Shown here one piece after another: positions 14,821 through 21,601 of a stretch of DNA of 24,736 nt. Location of the stretch: the NCBI GenBank assembly GCA_002309305.1, contig DBWR01000063.1:92118-116853 (forward strand), given 5' to 3'. The DNA comes from Treponema sp. UBA1233. Its GTDB lineage: Bacteria > Spirochaetota > Spirochaetia > Treponematales > Treponemataceae. Each line of letters begins with the position of its first letter. Position 1 is the first letter of the stretch. The position numbers were made by a program, and so were the translations under genes. The notes under the pieces are model-generated. The model worked only from the letters and a program-made list of their open reading frames with translations. It had not been told where the DNA came from and searched no databases.

Positions 14821-15872
14821 GTTTCCTCCAGTATTTTTAATCCCTCTTTGTAGTCCTGTCCCAAAACTTCCTGTGTCTTGGAAAAATCATATTTTTTGTG
14901 GAGCCGGTCGTGGACTTTAAGGAATTCCTTTTTTCCGTATTTTTTTATGTAAAGCGACTGAGCCTTTGCCGCGTTTGCCCCATCATTCGATGGAACATAA
15001 AAACCTTTTACGCAGGATTCAATCTCATCACATTCGTAACATCCGTTGAATCCTTTTTCTCCGCAGCATTTTACGTTGGGGCATATCCTGTCCGGAGAGA
15101 CAGTTGCAAAAGAGCATGTGTTGTAAATTGAACGGCACGATCCGCACCACTCTGAAAGAAAACAATGATTGCATGAAAGACCGCAGTACGCCACAGGGTC
15201 AATTCCTTTGCGGGCAATCAGACAGAGTTTGTTTTTAATCCTCTGCATCGCTTCCACATGCATGATCCAATGTCTTGAGAACGGCATCAAAATCAAACCG
15301 AGGACATCCTTGGAACACCAGTAGTCAATGAGCCAGGCCGATTTTTCATCTTCACTTATGCATTTTGTCTTCTTAAGCTTTAAAACCATATCGTCACCGA
15401 ATTTCCGCTTCAAGTCGGAATACTCAAGCTTCTTCAGCATTTGGTTTGAAGTTTTCATCACGGCTTCGGCGTAACGGTAAAGTTCCTTGATGTCCAGCTG
15501 TTTGGAGAACTCTTCCATTTTGTCATCTGGAATTTCATTTGCCGTCGTTATGATTGGAGAATGAATAGCTTTGGAAAAATCTTCTTTGAAAAAAATCTGA
15601 GAATCACCCGCAATCATTTCGTGTGCGACTATGTCCTCGATTCTGAATGTGTGCCAGATGGAAAAGGCAAGCGTGGCATTGTGGTTTCCGTCTCCACCAC
15701 CAAAGGGCATCTGAGAAAATGCTTCCTCTGGATAATCCTTGACAATATGAGTAATCTGAGCGAAAATGTCCTTCCGCAGTTCAATAAGGACCTCAATTCC
15801 TTTTTTGAAAGTCGCTTCCTTTGAGATCAGTTTTTGCATCTCTTTGTTTTTGTCTGACCAGTCTTTATTCAT
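14817..15872 (-). CDS. DinB-like domain fused to Cys-rich DUF3795-type domain
   Basis: This is a two-domain protein of 351 residues. Residues about 20-215 form a DinB-like four-helix bundle (IEVLIELRKDIFAQI ... LAFSIWHTFRIEDIVAHEMIAG ... FSRHWIMHVEAMQRI). The metal-ligand His set is visible as His74/His84 and the His201-x3-His205 pair. DinB/YfiT-type proteins often bind a divalent metal and act as thiol transferases. Residues 226-315 are a Cys-rich DUF3795-like module with twelve Cys: CGLSCNHCFLSEWCGSCRS ... CPNVKCCGEKGFNGCYECDEIESC. This is likely a zinc or Fe-S site. The domains share one frame with no stop between. The last codons overlap the GNAT start (ATGA). It follows a GNAT by 37 bases. 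A detoxification role is only inference. Confidence 0.82.
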   Translation of the reverse strand: MNKDWSDKNKEMQKLISKEATFKKGIEVLIELRKDIFAQITHIVKDYPEEAFSQMPFGGGDGNHNATLAFSIWHTFRIEDIVAHEMIAGDSQIFFKEDFSKAIHSPIITTANEIPDDKMEEFSKQLDIKELYRYAEAVMKTSNQMLKKLEYSDLKRKFGDDMVLKLKKTKCISEDEKSAWLIDYWCSKDVLGLILMPFSRHWIMHVEAMQRIKNKLCLIARKGIDPVAYCGLSCNHCFLSEWCGSCRSIYNTCSFATVSPDRICPNVKCCGEKGFNGCYECDEIESCVKGFYVPSNDGANAAKAQSLYIKKYGKKEFLKVHDRLHKKYDFSKTQEVLGQDYKEGLKILEET

Positions 15873-15909
15873 TTGTGTCCTGCCTTAGCGTTTTTCTTTA
15901 TGGTTTGAC

Positions 15910-16671
15910 TTAATTGTGTGGCTCTAAATATACAAACTCGTATTCCAAAGGATTTACATAACCTAAGCGCTGGGCAAGACGATCTGATTCTATGTTCTTT
16001 TTGTCGCATGCCCAGATTGGTTTTATACCAATTTTTTCAAGCTCCTGGATTGTCCTGAGGCATAGTGCATAAGCAAAGCCACGGTTACGGTATTCTTCAA
16101 AGGTATAGATGCCCATTTCTGCATATCCTCCAGACATAAAGGCACCTTCACTTTCTGCGCAAACCTTGCCATTGTCTACAGCGTAAAAACCCCAGGCTTT
16201 ATTAAAGAACTCTTCAATTGAACCATAATTCTGAACATGCCATTCTTTATAACCGTCAGGCACTGTGGCGTAAAATTCTTTTGTATATGGCAATTGATAT
16301 ATATCTACCTTGCACGGCTCCTTCTGTTCTTTTTTCCTTTCTATATACTCAAGGCGTGGAAATGGCTTTGCAATGTCTTTGAGGGGATATTGACCTTTTC
16401 GTTCCGGAACCCAGACTACCTGCATCCAGGTTGTTTTTACAAGTTCACCTAAAACTTCTTCAATCCATGATAAGTCAGCATCGTCACTAATATAGGTCCA
16501 GCTCATTTCAAGCCTGCAGATTGCTTTTGTAGGTGCATTTATATCATCAACATAAGCTTTTCCGGGCATCTTTCCTTCAAAATAACAGCTTAAGGCAGAA
16601 CAGTTGGGCTGATGCTTTTTGTACAACGGCTTAATCAAATCTTTTTTTTCTTCGGGTAACTGTTTGAACAT
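15910..16671 (-). CDS. GNAT acetyltransferase, GNAT_acetyltran (ZmaR-like) type
   Basis: This is a 253-residue protein from the ATG at 16669-16671 (AGGAGT 7 bases upstream); the open frame runs 15 codons further upstream, but that part has no ribosome site. The N-terminal half (CSALSCYFEGKMPGKAYVDDINAPTKAICRL) is the typical first domain of the PF12746-type family that includes zwittermicin resistance protein ZmaR. The C-terminal half holds the GNAT core with MGIYTFEEYRNRGFAYALCLRTIQELEKIGI (R-N-R-G-F-A) and PIWACDKKNIESDRLAQRLGY. The CoA loop is good. It is the first gene of the five-gene operon, with a promoter at 16719-16747. ZmaR acetylates an antibiotic, but the substrate here is unknown. 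Confidence 0.88.
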   Translation of the reverse strand: MFKQLPEEKKDLIKPLYKKHQPNCSALSCYFEGKMPGKAYVDDINAPTKAICRLEMSWTYISDDADLSWIEEVLGELVKTTWMQVVWVPERKGQYPLKDIAKPFPRLEYIERKKEQKEPCKVDIYQLPYTKEFYATVPDGYKEWHVQNYGSIEEFFNKAWGFYAVDNGKVCAESEGAFMSGGYAEMGIYTFEEYRNRGFAYALCLRTIQELEKIGIKPIWACDKKNIESDRLAQRLGYVNPLEYEFVYLEPHN

Positions 16672-16718
16672 ATCAACTCCTACAAAAGTGTTTAAAGACA
16701 GAATGCTCCATAACAAAT

Positions 16719-16747
16719 ATTATACGGGGCAATAAAATATTTGTAAA
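16719..16747 (-). promoter_or_regulatory. Sigma70-type promoter of the 16671-12820 operon
   Basis: TTTACA (minus strand, 16742-16747) and TATAAT (16719-16724) are 17 bases apart. The TATAAT is perfect. The leader to the ATG at 16671 is about 40 bases. It is divergent from the promoter at 16782-16809; the facing -35 boxes are 34 bases apart. Confidence 0.72.
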
Positions 16748-16781
16748 GTAATAAATCCGTCCGTCTATGACAAACTGCTCC

Positions 16782-16809
16782 TTGACAATACAAAGACTCA
16801 TAGTATAAT
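16782..16809 (+). promoter_or_regulatory. Strong sigma70-type promoter of the plus-strand FMN reductase
   Basis: TTGACA (16782-16787) and TATAAT (16804-16809) are both perfect consensus hexamers with a 16-base spacer. GGAGG (16847-16851) follows before the ATG at 16859. Confidence 0.85.
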
Positions 16810-16858
16810 CGAAGATGTAAAGCAATCTAATTACACAAATTAAATCGGAGGAACAAAC

Positions 16859-17473
16859 ATGAAAGTATTATTGGTAAACGGAAGCCCACGTGCAAACAGC
16901 AACACACTTCTTGGCCTCAAGGAAATGCAAAAGATTTTTGAAGAGCAGGAAATTGAAACGGAAATATTCAACATAGGCAACAAGGACATACGTGGATGCA
17001 TTGCATGCGGTCGTTGTGGCAAAGTAGGACAGTGTGTCTTTGATGACGTGGTGAATGAGTTTGCGAAAAAGTTTGAAACAGCCGATGGCCTCGTGGTAGG
17101 AACTCCGGTTTATTATTCTGCACCAAATGCAACGGTTCAGGCATTTTTGCAGAGGCTTTTTTACAGCAGTCATTTTGACAAGACGATGAAGGTAGGAGCC
17201 GGTTTTGTCTGTGCCCGTCGTGGTGGAACAACAGCATCCTTTGATGTGGTAAATAAATTTTTTACGATTAGCGGAATGCCTGTTGCCTCAAGCCAATACT
17301 GGAACAACATACACGGAGGAGCCCCCGGAGAAGCAATGAAAGATGCCGAAGGAATGCAGGTCCTTCGTGTACTTGCCCGTAACATGAGCTTTTTGATTAA
17401 ATCTATTGCATTGGGAAAAGAAAAATTTGGGCTACCAGAAAAAGAAGATCATCTCTGGACAAATTTCATCTAA
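16859..17473 (+). CDS. NAD(P)H-dependent FMN reductase / iron-sulfur flavoprotein-like
   Basis: This is a 204-residue flavodoxin-like reductase. It has MKVLLVNGSPRANSNTLLGL at the phosphate loop and TADGLVVGTPVYYSAPNATVQAFLQRLFY, the standard FMN-contact segment of this family. Cys47, Cys50, Cys53 and Cys59 have the C-x2-C-x2-C-x5-C spacing of the Isf 4Fe-4S motif, which as I recall has the same residue numbers in the Methanosarcina protein. It should be a cytosolic flavoenzyme that transfers electrons to quinones, nitro compounds or oxygen species. It is monocistronic, with a consensus promoter and GGAGG, and divergent from the GNAT operon. The two FMN reductases of this window (also at 1832-2533) share the fold but differ in length. 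Confidence 0.92.
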   Translation: MKVLLVNGSPRANSNTLLGLKEMQKIFEEQEIETEIFNIGNKDIRGCIACGRCGKVGQCVFDDVVNEFAKKFETADGLVVGTPVYYSAPNATVQAFLQRLFYSSHFDKTMKVGAGFVCARRGGTTASFDVVNKFFTISGMPVASSQYWNNIHGGAPGEAMKDAEGMQVLRVLARNMSFLIKSIALGKEKFGLPEKEDHLWTNFI

Positions 17474-17503
17474 GAAATGAATTGCCTTTATGCAGAACCA
17501 GCT

Positions 17504-18532
17504 TTATTTTATGCCAAGAATCTTCTTAAAATAAGATTCATTTTGAGTATAGACGTCTTTATATGCGCTAAAGTTTATAAAGGCTTTGCTTGTAATGCCC
17601 ACGATGCTTGTGGTGATGGTTTTATCATCATCATAAACATCATACATAATGTATATGTCCTGTCCCTTTTTCCAGAACTTCAAGGTTGAAGGAAGAATTG
17701 AATCAATATAGAAGACCCATTTTTCGGCCAAGTCAAGTTTTGCTTCAAGGGTATTAAGCTTGATTGTATCAGGCATGGGTTCAACCGTAATCTGTGCATC
17801 CCTTATGCTTCCGACTGTGAGCCACCAGCTGTCATTACCTTCGAATTTGTTGAGCTTCCAGTTTTCATCAAGATTAAAACTATAACCGTTCATTTTAACT
17901 TTTTTCTTAGCGGCTTTGGGGAGTTCAATTGAAGTATCCTTATCGCTTGGAACAAATTCGGAAACCGGTATTTCACAGAATGCACTTACACTTTCGGTTT
18001 TGGCGGGAAGCATCCCGAATAAACGTGCATAATATACCGCTTTTTCATCATCTGGAGAATCATATGAAATCATGGAAAATTTGAACATGGGAAGCAATTT
18101 TGAAAAATGATAATAAAGTGAATAACCTTCCCACGGATCTTCAAGGACAGAAGCAAAGTCAATTTTCTTTTGGGAATTCTTGTACATCGTATCAAAATTG
18201 AGCAAATCAATTAGACCCTGCTCAACCTGGTTTTTAATCACACCAGAAAGATTCTGCATTGATACTTCTGTAAAAACAATAAAACCTTCCTCATTTGTAA
18301 TCAGACTTGTTACACAGGGATAGGACTTGCCTGTACTTAAATCAATGGTATTCGTACAAAGAAGAGTGCTGCCATCATCAGATTCAAAAACAAGATAACC
18401 TCTTGCATAAGGTTTGTCGTAGCGCTTGTCTATGTAATAAGCGTAGGATCCGGATTCAATGTAATCAAGGGGACGTGCATAGAGCATGACCGCAGAAAAC
18501 AAAACCATACACAGCAAAACAATTTTTTTCAT
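17504..18532 (-). CDS. Exported protein of unknown function
   Basis: This 342-residue protein begins with a Sec signal peptide (MKKIVLLCMVLFSAVMLYA, cut before RPLDYI). The rest has no membrane helix and reads as alternating beta-rich segments: GYLVFESDDGSTLLC, then a helical middle, then MNGYSFNLDENWKLNKFEGNDSWWLTVGSIRDAQITVEP, which is a plausible second domain. I recognise no family. The frame opens two codons earlier at TTG (18538), but the ATG at 18530-18532 is the better start, with AGGAG 7 bases upstream. It converges on the FMN reductase gene with a 30-base gap and no evident terminator. The location is probably periplasmic; the function is unknown. Confidence 0.78.
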   Translation of the reverse strand: MKKIVLLCMVLFSAVMLYARPLDYIESGSYAYYIDKRYDKPYARGYLVFESDDGSTLLCTNTIDLSTGKSYPCVTSLITNEEGFIVFTEVSMQNLSGVIKNQVEQGLIDLLNFDTMYKNSQKKIDFASVLEDPWEGYSLYYHFSKLLPMFKFSMISYDSPDDEKAVYYARLFGMLPAKTESVSAFCEIPVSEFVPSDKDTSIELPKAAKKKVKMNGYSFNLDENWKLNKFEGNDSWWLTVGSIRDAQITVEPMPDTIKLNTLEAKLDLAEKWVFYIDSILPSTLKFWKKGQDIYIMYDVYDDDKTITTSIVGITSKAFINFSAYKDVYTQNESYFKKILGIK

Positions 18533-18660
18533 ATTCAACTCCTTTTTTTAATATGAGAAATACATAAAGAGTCCTCATACCACATTGTTTACATAAAAGA
18601 TCATTAAACGATCAATATAATTCTATATGACCTTTGTGAATAATTCAAGTGTCATAACGA

Positions 18661-18689
18661 TTGTTTTTTAATTCATAAATCATTATAGT
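18661..18689 (+). promoter_or_regulatory. Probable promoter of the methyltransferase gene
   Basis: TTGTTT (18661-18666) and TATAGT (18684-18689) are 17 bases apart. The leader to the ATG is about 20 bases and contains GGAGGT at 18704-18709. Confidence 0.5.
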
Positions 18690-18716
18690 AAAAGTTAGCT
18701 ATTGGAGGTTGGCAAG

Positions 18717-19514
18717 ATGGATTTGCATGATTATGATGATGTGGCTGAAAACTATGATCTGTATCTGGATGAGATGTACAGGACAGAAGATGCTCATGCA
18801 GGGTTTCTGGATTTTTATCTGGACTTTGCAAAAGAATATGGAAAAGATGGCGTTATCGATATTGCATGCGGAACAGGCGCCGTTTTGCTTTATCTTGCCG
18901 AGCATGGAATAATCGCAGATGGAACAGATCTTTCCCAGGCTATGTGTCGTGTAGCGGATGAAAAGGCAAAGGCAAAAGGATTCAACTTGAACATATTCCC
19001 GGCCGATATGACCGATTTCCGGAGCAAAAGAAAATATTCCTGTGCCATAATAGCACGAAGCGGATTCATGCACCTTCCAACACCGGAATTGCAAAGAGCC
19101 GCACTCTTAAACATTCGAGAAAATCTTGTAGATGGTGGAATGCTTACGTTCAACACATTTGATCCTCATCCATTTTTTCAGGCACAACAGATGAACACCA
19201 AGGATACTGATTATTCATTCCGTCTTGAATACACAAACAAAAACGGACAGCACGAAAAGATTTACAATGCAATCTCCTATGACCCATATACCCAGATTAT
19301 GAGCGGCAACTGGAAATTTGAAACACTTGATGATAATGGAAAAGTTGTAGAAGAAAGGATCCGCCCTCTAAAAATGCGTCAAACCTATCGTCAAGAAATG
19401 AAATACCTTCTGGAACTCACGGGATATGAGATAGTCAATGTCTACGGAGGATACCACAAGGAAAGCGGCGTCGGTTCAGCAAAGAATGTCATCTGGTGCG
19501 TACGGAAAAAGTAG
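18717..19514 (+). CDS. Class I SAM-dependent methyltransferase
   Basis: This 265-residue Rossmann-fold methyltransferase shows motif I VIDIACGTGAVLLYL (46-60), the acidic ribose-binding Asp71 in DGTDLSQAM, the adenine-contact DMTDF (97-101) and post-motif ARSGFMHLPTPELQRAALLNIRENLVDGGMLTFNTFDPH. The fold is the small-molecule type that resembles UbiE or YcgJ proteins. The N-terminal DVAENYDLYL is also characteristic. The methyl acceptor cannot be read. The upstream TTG (18702) lies directly before the Shine-Dalgarno, so the ATG at 18717 with GGAGGT 8 bases upstream is chosen. It is single-gene, divergent from the exported-protein gene. Confidence 0.9.
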   Translation: MDLHDYDDVAENYDLYLDEMYRTEDAHAGFLDFYLDFAKEYGKDGVIDIACGTGAVLLYLAEHGIIADGTDLSQAMCRVADEKAKAKGFNLNIFPADMTDFRSKRKYSCAIIARSGFMHLPTPELQRAALLNIRENLVDGGMLTFNTFDPHPFFQAQQMNTKDTDYSFRLEYTNKNGQHEKIYNAISYDPYTQIMSGNWKFETLDDNGKVVEERIRPLKMRQTYRQEMKYLLELTGYEIVNVYGGYHKESGVGSAKNVIWCVRKK

Positions 19515-19565
19515 ATGGAGGTTATATTGTTTTCAAAAACAATGTGTAAAAGAGCTGGAATTGAA

Positions 19566-19593
19566 TTGAACTTTTTGGGATTTGTGATATACT
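19566..19593 (+). promoter_or_regulatory. Promoter of the cyclase-like gene
   Basis: TTGAAC (19566-19571) and TATACT (19588-19593) are 16 bases apart. AAGGAGG (19648-19654) precedes the ATG at 19664, so the leader is about 65 bases. Confidence 0.6.
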
Positions 19594-19663
19594 TTTAATT
19601 GAATGAAAACTGGCTGGCTTAGGATGAAACAGCTGCAGCAAGTGAATAAGGAGGCTTGAACAA

Positions 19664-20296
19664 ATGCCAATAAACCAACACACTTCCACACCACAAAAAC
19701 GTCTTGAAAGTCTTATGACATCACGTCTTGAACCTGGAGCGGACAAAGAAAAAATTGACGGGCGCATTTGGGATTCCTTTGGCGAAAAATGGTGCGTCAT
19801 GTTCACTGACCTGAGCGGGTTTTCCAGAGGAACGGAAAAGTTTGGAATCATTCACTTCATGCAAATCATTTTTGAATCTGAACGCCTCATTCTGCCGGTT
19901 ATCGAAGACTTTGATGGATTTTTGATTAAGACCGAAGGTGACAGCCTGCTTGTTTTGTTCAAGCGACCAGAAAAGGCTCTCTTGTGCTGCAAGAAAATCC
20001 ACGAGATTCTGCACGAATACAACAAGACAAAAAGCGAGGAAGAACAGATTCTGTTATGCGTCGGTCTTGGTTATGGTGATATTTTGAATATTGGTTTTGC
20101 CGATGTTTTTGGTGCAGAAGTAAATGCCGCAAGCAAACTCGGAGAAGACACCGCAAAGTCATGGGAAATCCTAGTAACAGAAAACGTAAAGGATGAAGTT
20201 GAAAAACTTTCCGGGGACAAGGTCCTGTCTTTTGGTTTTGAACCAATCGATTTCGTGCCCCCCGGAGCCAAGCGAGCCTACAAGGTAAGTTTCTAG
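19664..20296 (+). CDS. Stand-alone class III nucleotide cyclase-domain protein
   Basis: The 210-residue protein is little more than a CHD cyclase domain. Metal-binding Asp49 lies in MFTDLSGFSR, and Lys89 and Asp93 in LIKTEGDSLLVLF. The substrate-selecting and catalytic block FADVFGAEVNAASKLGED has Asp147, Asn154 and Lys158. The usual last residue of this set is Arg (VNxAxR), so the transition-state Arg is replaced by Lys; the Lys/Asp pair (K89, D147) favours ATP over GTP. Cyclic AMP production is therefore plausible but unproven. No sensor domain is present, so it may depend on partner proteins. It has its own promoter and a strong AAGGAGG, and it converges on the CPBP-like gene 17 bases away. 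Confidence 0.85.
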   Translation: MPINQHTSTPQKRLESLMTSRLEPGADKEKIDGRIWDSFGEKWCVMFTDLSGFSRGTEKFGIIHFMQIIFESERLILPVIEDFDGFLIKTEGDSLLVLFKRPEKALLCCKKIHEILHEYNKTKSEEEQILLCVGLGYGDILNIGFADVFGAEVNAASKLGEDTAKSWEILVTENVKDEVEKLSGDKVLSFGFEPIDFVPPGAKRAYKVSF

Positions 20297-20307
20297 CGAT
20301 TATATCC

Positions 20308-20322
20308 TGCAATTAAATTGCA
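20308..20322. repeat. 15-bp palindrome at a convergent gene junction
   Basis: TGCAATTAAATTGCA is self-complementary apart from its central base. It spans the stop codon of the CPBP-like gene, 12 bases after the cyclase-like stop. The stem is AT-rich with no U-tract on either side, so a bidirectional terminator is only a weak guess. Confidence 0.35.
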
Positions 20323-21014
20323 TTCCAGATGAACAAGAACGCAAATACACATCCCCATGCATTTTTGGTCTGTCTGTAAATGATGAGCATTCCATACAAT
20401 GCGATAAAGGTTGTAATCAATTCAATTATTCCAAAAAGGTCGAAACTCATCGGGTGGAAAAGAATTCCCATCAGGGTGCATACAAGAGTTCCCCATGAAA
20501 ACAGCTTGCAGTTTACAGGATACCGTCTGTCTATGATATTGCTGATTACCGCATAGTTGAATCCCTCAAAGAATCCCCAGAATATTGCGATGATAAGCGT
20601 TCCAATGATGGTGGCAACAATACCTGCCTTATGGAGGTCGGGTGTTACCATAATGCTCAATGGTTCATATCTTTCAAACTGCCCGGACAATACGATATAT
20701 AGAATGTACGGCATAAAACACAAAATCGTTCCGCCAATCGCCTTGAGTGCATTTTTCCATCTCAGGCCAAAGCTCGTAAACGGTTCTTTACGCAGGATGC
20801 ATACTATCGTTATTCCCAATCCGGCTATTCCAAACTGCATTGCCGATACTGTAAACAAACGTGGCCATACGGAAACGCTGCTGTCTTTGCAAAAGGCCAT
20901 AATTTTGCTTCCTATCATCATGTAGATGGCATATACAGCCAAAGTTACCAGTGCGATGATCCACAGATCTATATTCAGCTTTTTTTGCTCATCAGTTAAT
21001 GTCTTTTTTCCCAT
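20313..21014 (-). CDS. CPBP/CAAX-protease-like integral membrane protein, motif degenerate
   Basis: This is a 233-residue polytopic protein with about seven hydrophobic segments. The region IAIFWGFFEGFNYAVISNIIDRRYP (about 142-166) resembles motif 1 of CPBP intramembrane endopeptidases (Rce1/CAAX type), and GTLVCTLMGILFHPMSF contains the motif-2-like His187. Near the end, YRQTKNAWGCVFAFLFIWNAI carries the Asn231. The usual EExxxR is reduced to EGFNY, so catalysis may be altered or lost. Such proteins are linked to bacteriocin self-immunity or peptide processing. AAAAGGAG precedes the ATG at 21014. It follows a GNAT gene by 94 bases. The family assignment is tentative. Confidence 0.55.
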   Translation of the reverse strand: MGKKTLTDEQKKLNIDLWIIALVTLAVYAIYMMIGSKIMAFCKDSSVSVWPRLFTVSAMQFGIAGLGITIVCILRKEPFTSFGLRWKNALKAIGGTILCFMPYILYIVLSGQFERYEPLSIMVTPDLHKAGIVATIIGTLIIAIFWGFFEGFNYAVISNIIDRRYPVNCKLFSWGTLVCTLMGILFHPMSFDLFGIIELITTFIALYGMLIIYRQTKNAWGCVFAFLFIWNAI

Positions 21015-21108
21015 AAATTGCTCCTTTTAATCTGTTTTTTTCTGCTATGAATTTTTCATAAACGATAGAATATCTCATTTTCAGAAAAAATTCTATGTTT
21101 TCCTGGAA

Positions 21109-21588
21109 TTAAAGAATGTGATAGTAAGGGCAGATATTTTCATAGTGACCGTCCTTCATTCTGAAGCCACCTGGAATTGTTCCAAGCTGAACAAAACCCA
21201 GTCTTTCATACAAATGCCGTGCATGGATGTTGCTCTCGACAACAGCATTGAATTGTAGGACACGGAAGCCTAATTCTTTTCCCATCTTAAGGCAGTCCGT
21301 TACCAGTTTTTCTCCGATGTGCTTTCCGCGGCACTTTGAATTTACTGCATAACTTGCATTACAGATATGACCGCATCTACCAACATTATTGGGATGCAGA
21401 ATATAAAGACCCACTATCTGCCCATCATCTTCTGCCACCCCAGCATAACTCTGTGATTCAAAGAATATTTTTCCAGAGGTCTTATCCAACAGTTCCTCTT
21501 GAGGAAACGCTATTCCGTCTTCAACAACTTCATTCCAGATTTCTATCATCTGCTCAAGGTCTTTTTCTTGAAATTTACGAATTACCAT
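21109..21588 (-). CDS. GNAT acetyltransferase
   Basis: The 159-residue protein is a standard GNAT: MVIRKFQEKDLEQMIEIWNEVV, IVGLYILHPNNVGRCGHICNASYAVNSKCRGKHIGEKLVTDCL with the CoA loop C-R-G-K-H-I-G, and FNAVVESNIHARHLYERLGFVQLGTIPGGFR. This layout is close to the phosphinothricin/YhbS-type family that acetylates small amines. The substrate is not known. It starts 13 bases after the aldo-keto reductase stop (AGGAG in between), so it is the last gene of the patatin operon. Confidence 0.9.
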   Translation of the reverse strand: MVIRKFQEKDLEQMIEIWNEVVEDGIAFPQEELLDKTSGKIFFESQSYAGVAEDDGQIVGLYILHPNNVGRCGHICNASYAVNSKCRGKHIGEKLVTDCLKMGKELGFRVLQFNAVVESNIHARHLYERLGFVQLGTIPGGFRMKDGHYENICPYYHIL

Positions 21589-21601
21589 TTTTTATCTCCT
21601 T

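Noticed and set aside
11329..16671. Integron cassette array
   Set aside because: Many orphan genes in one orientation suggest cassettes, but the genes overlap by ATGA and I find no repeated attC-like sites (RYYYAAC ... GTTRRRY) between them.
19526..19543. Rho-independent terminator after the methyltransferase
   Set aside because: ATTGTTTT and AAAACAAT pair perfectly, but the stem is nearly all A/T with a 2-base loop and no U-run follows.
19515..19586. Short plus-strand ORF after the methyltransferase
   Set aside because: About 24 codons begin directly after the TAG; there is no family match and its start overlaps the only ribosome-site-like bases. Most likely chance.
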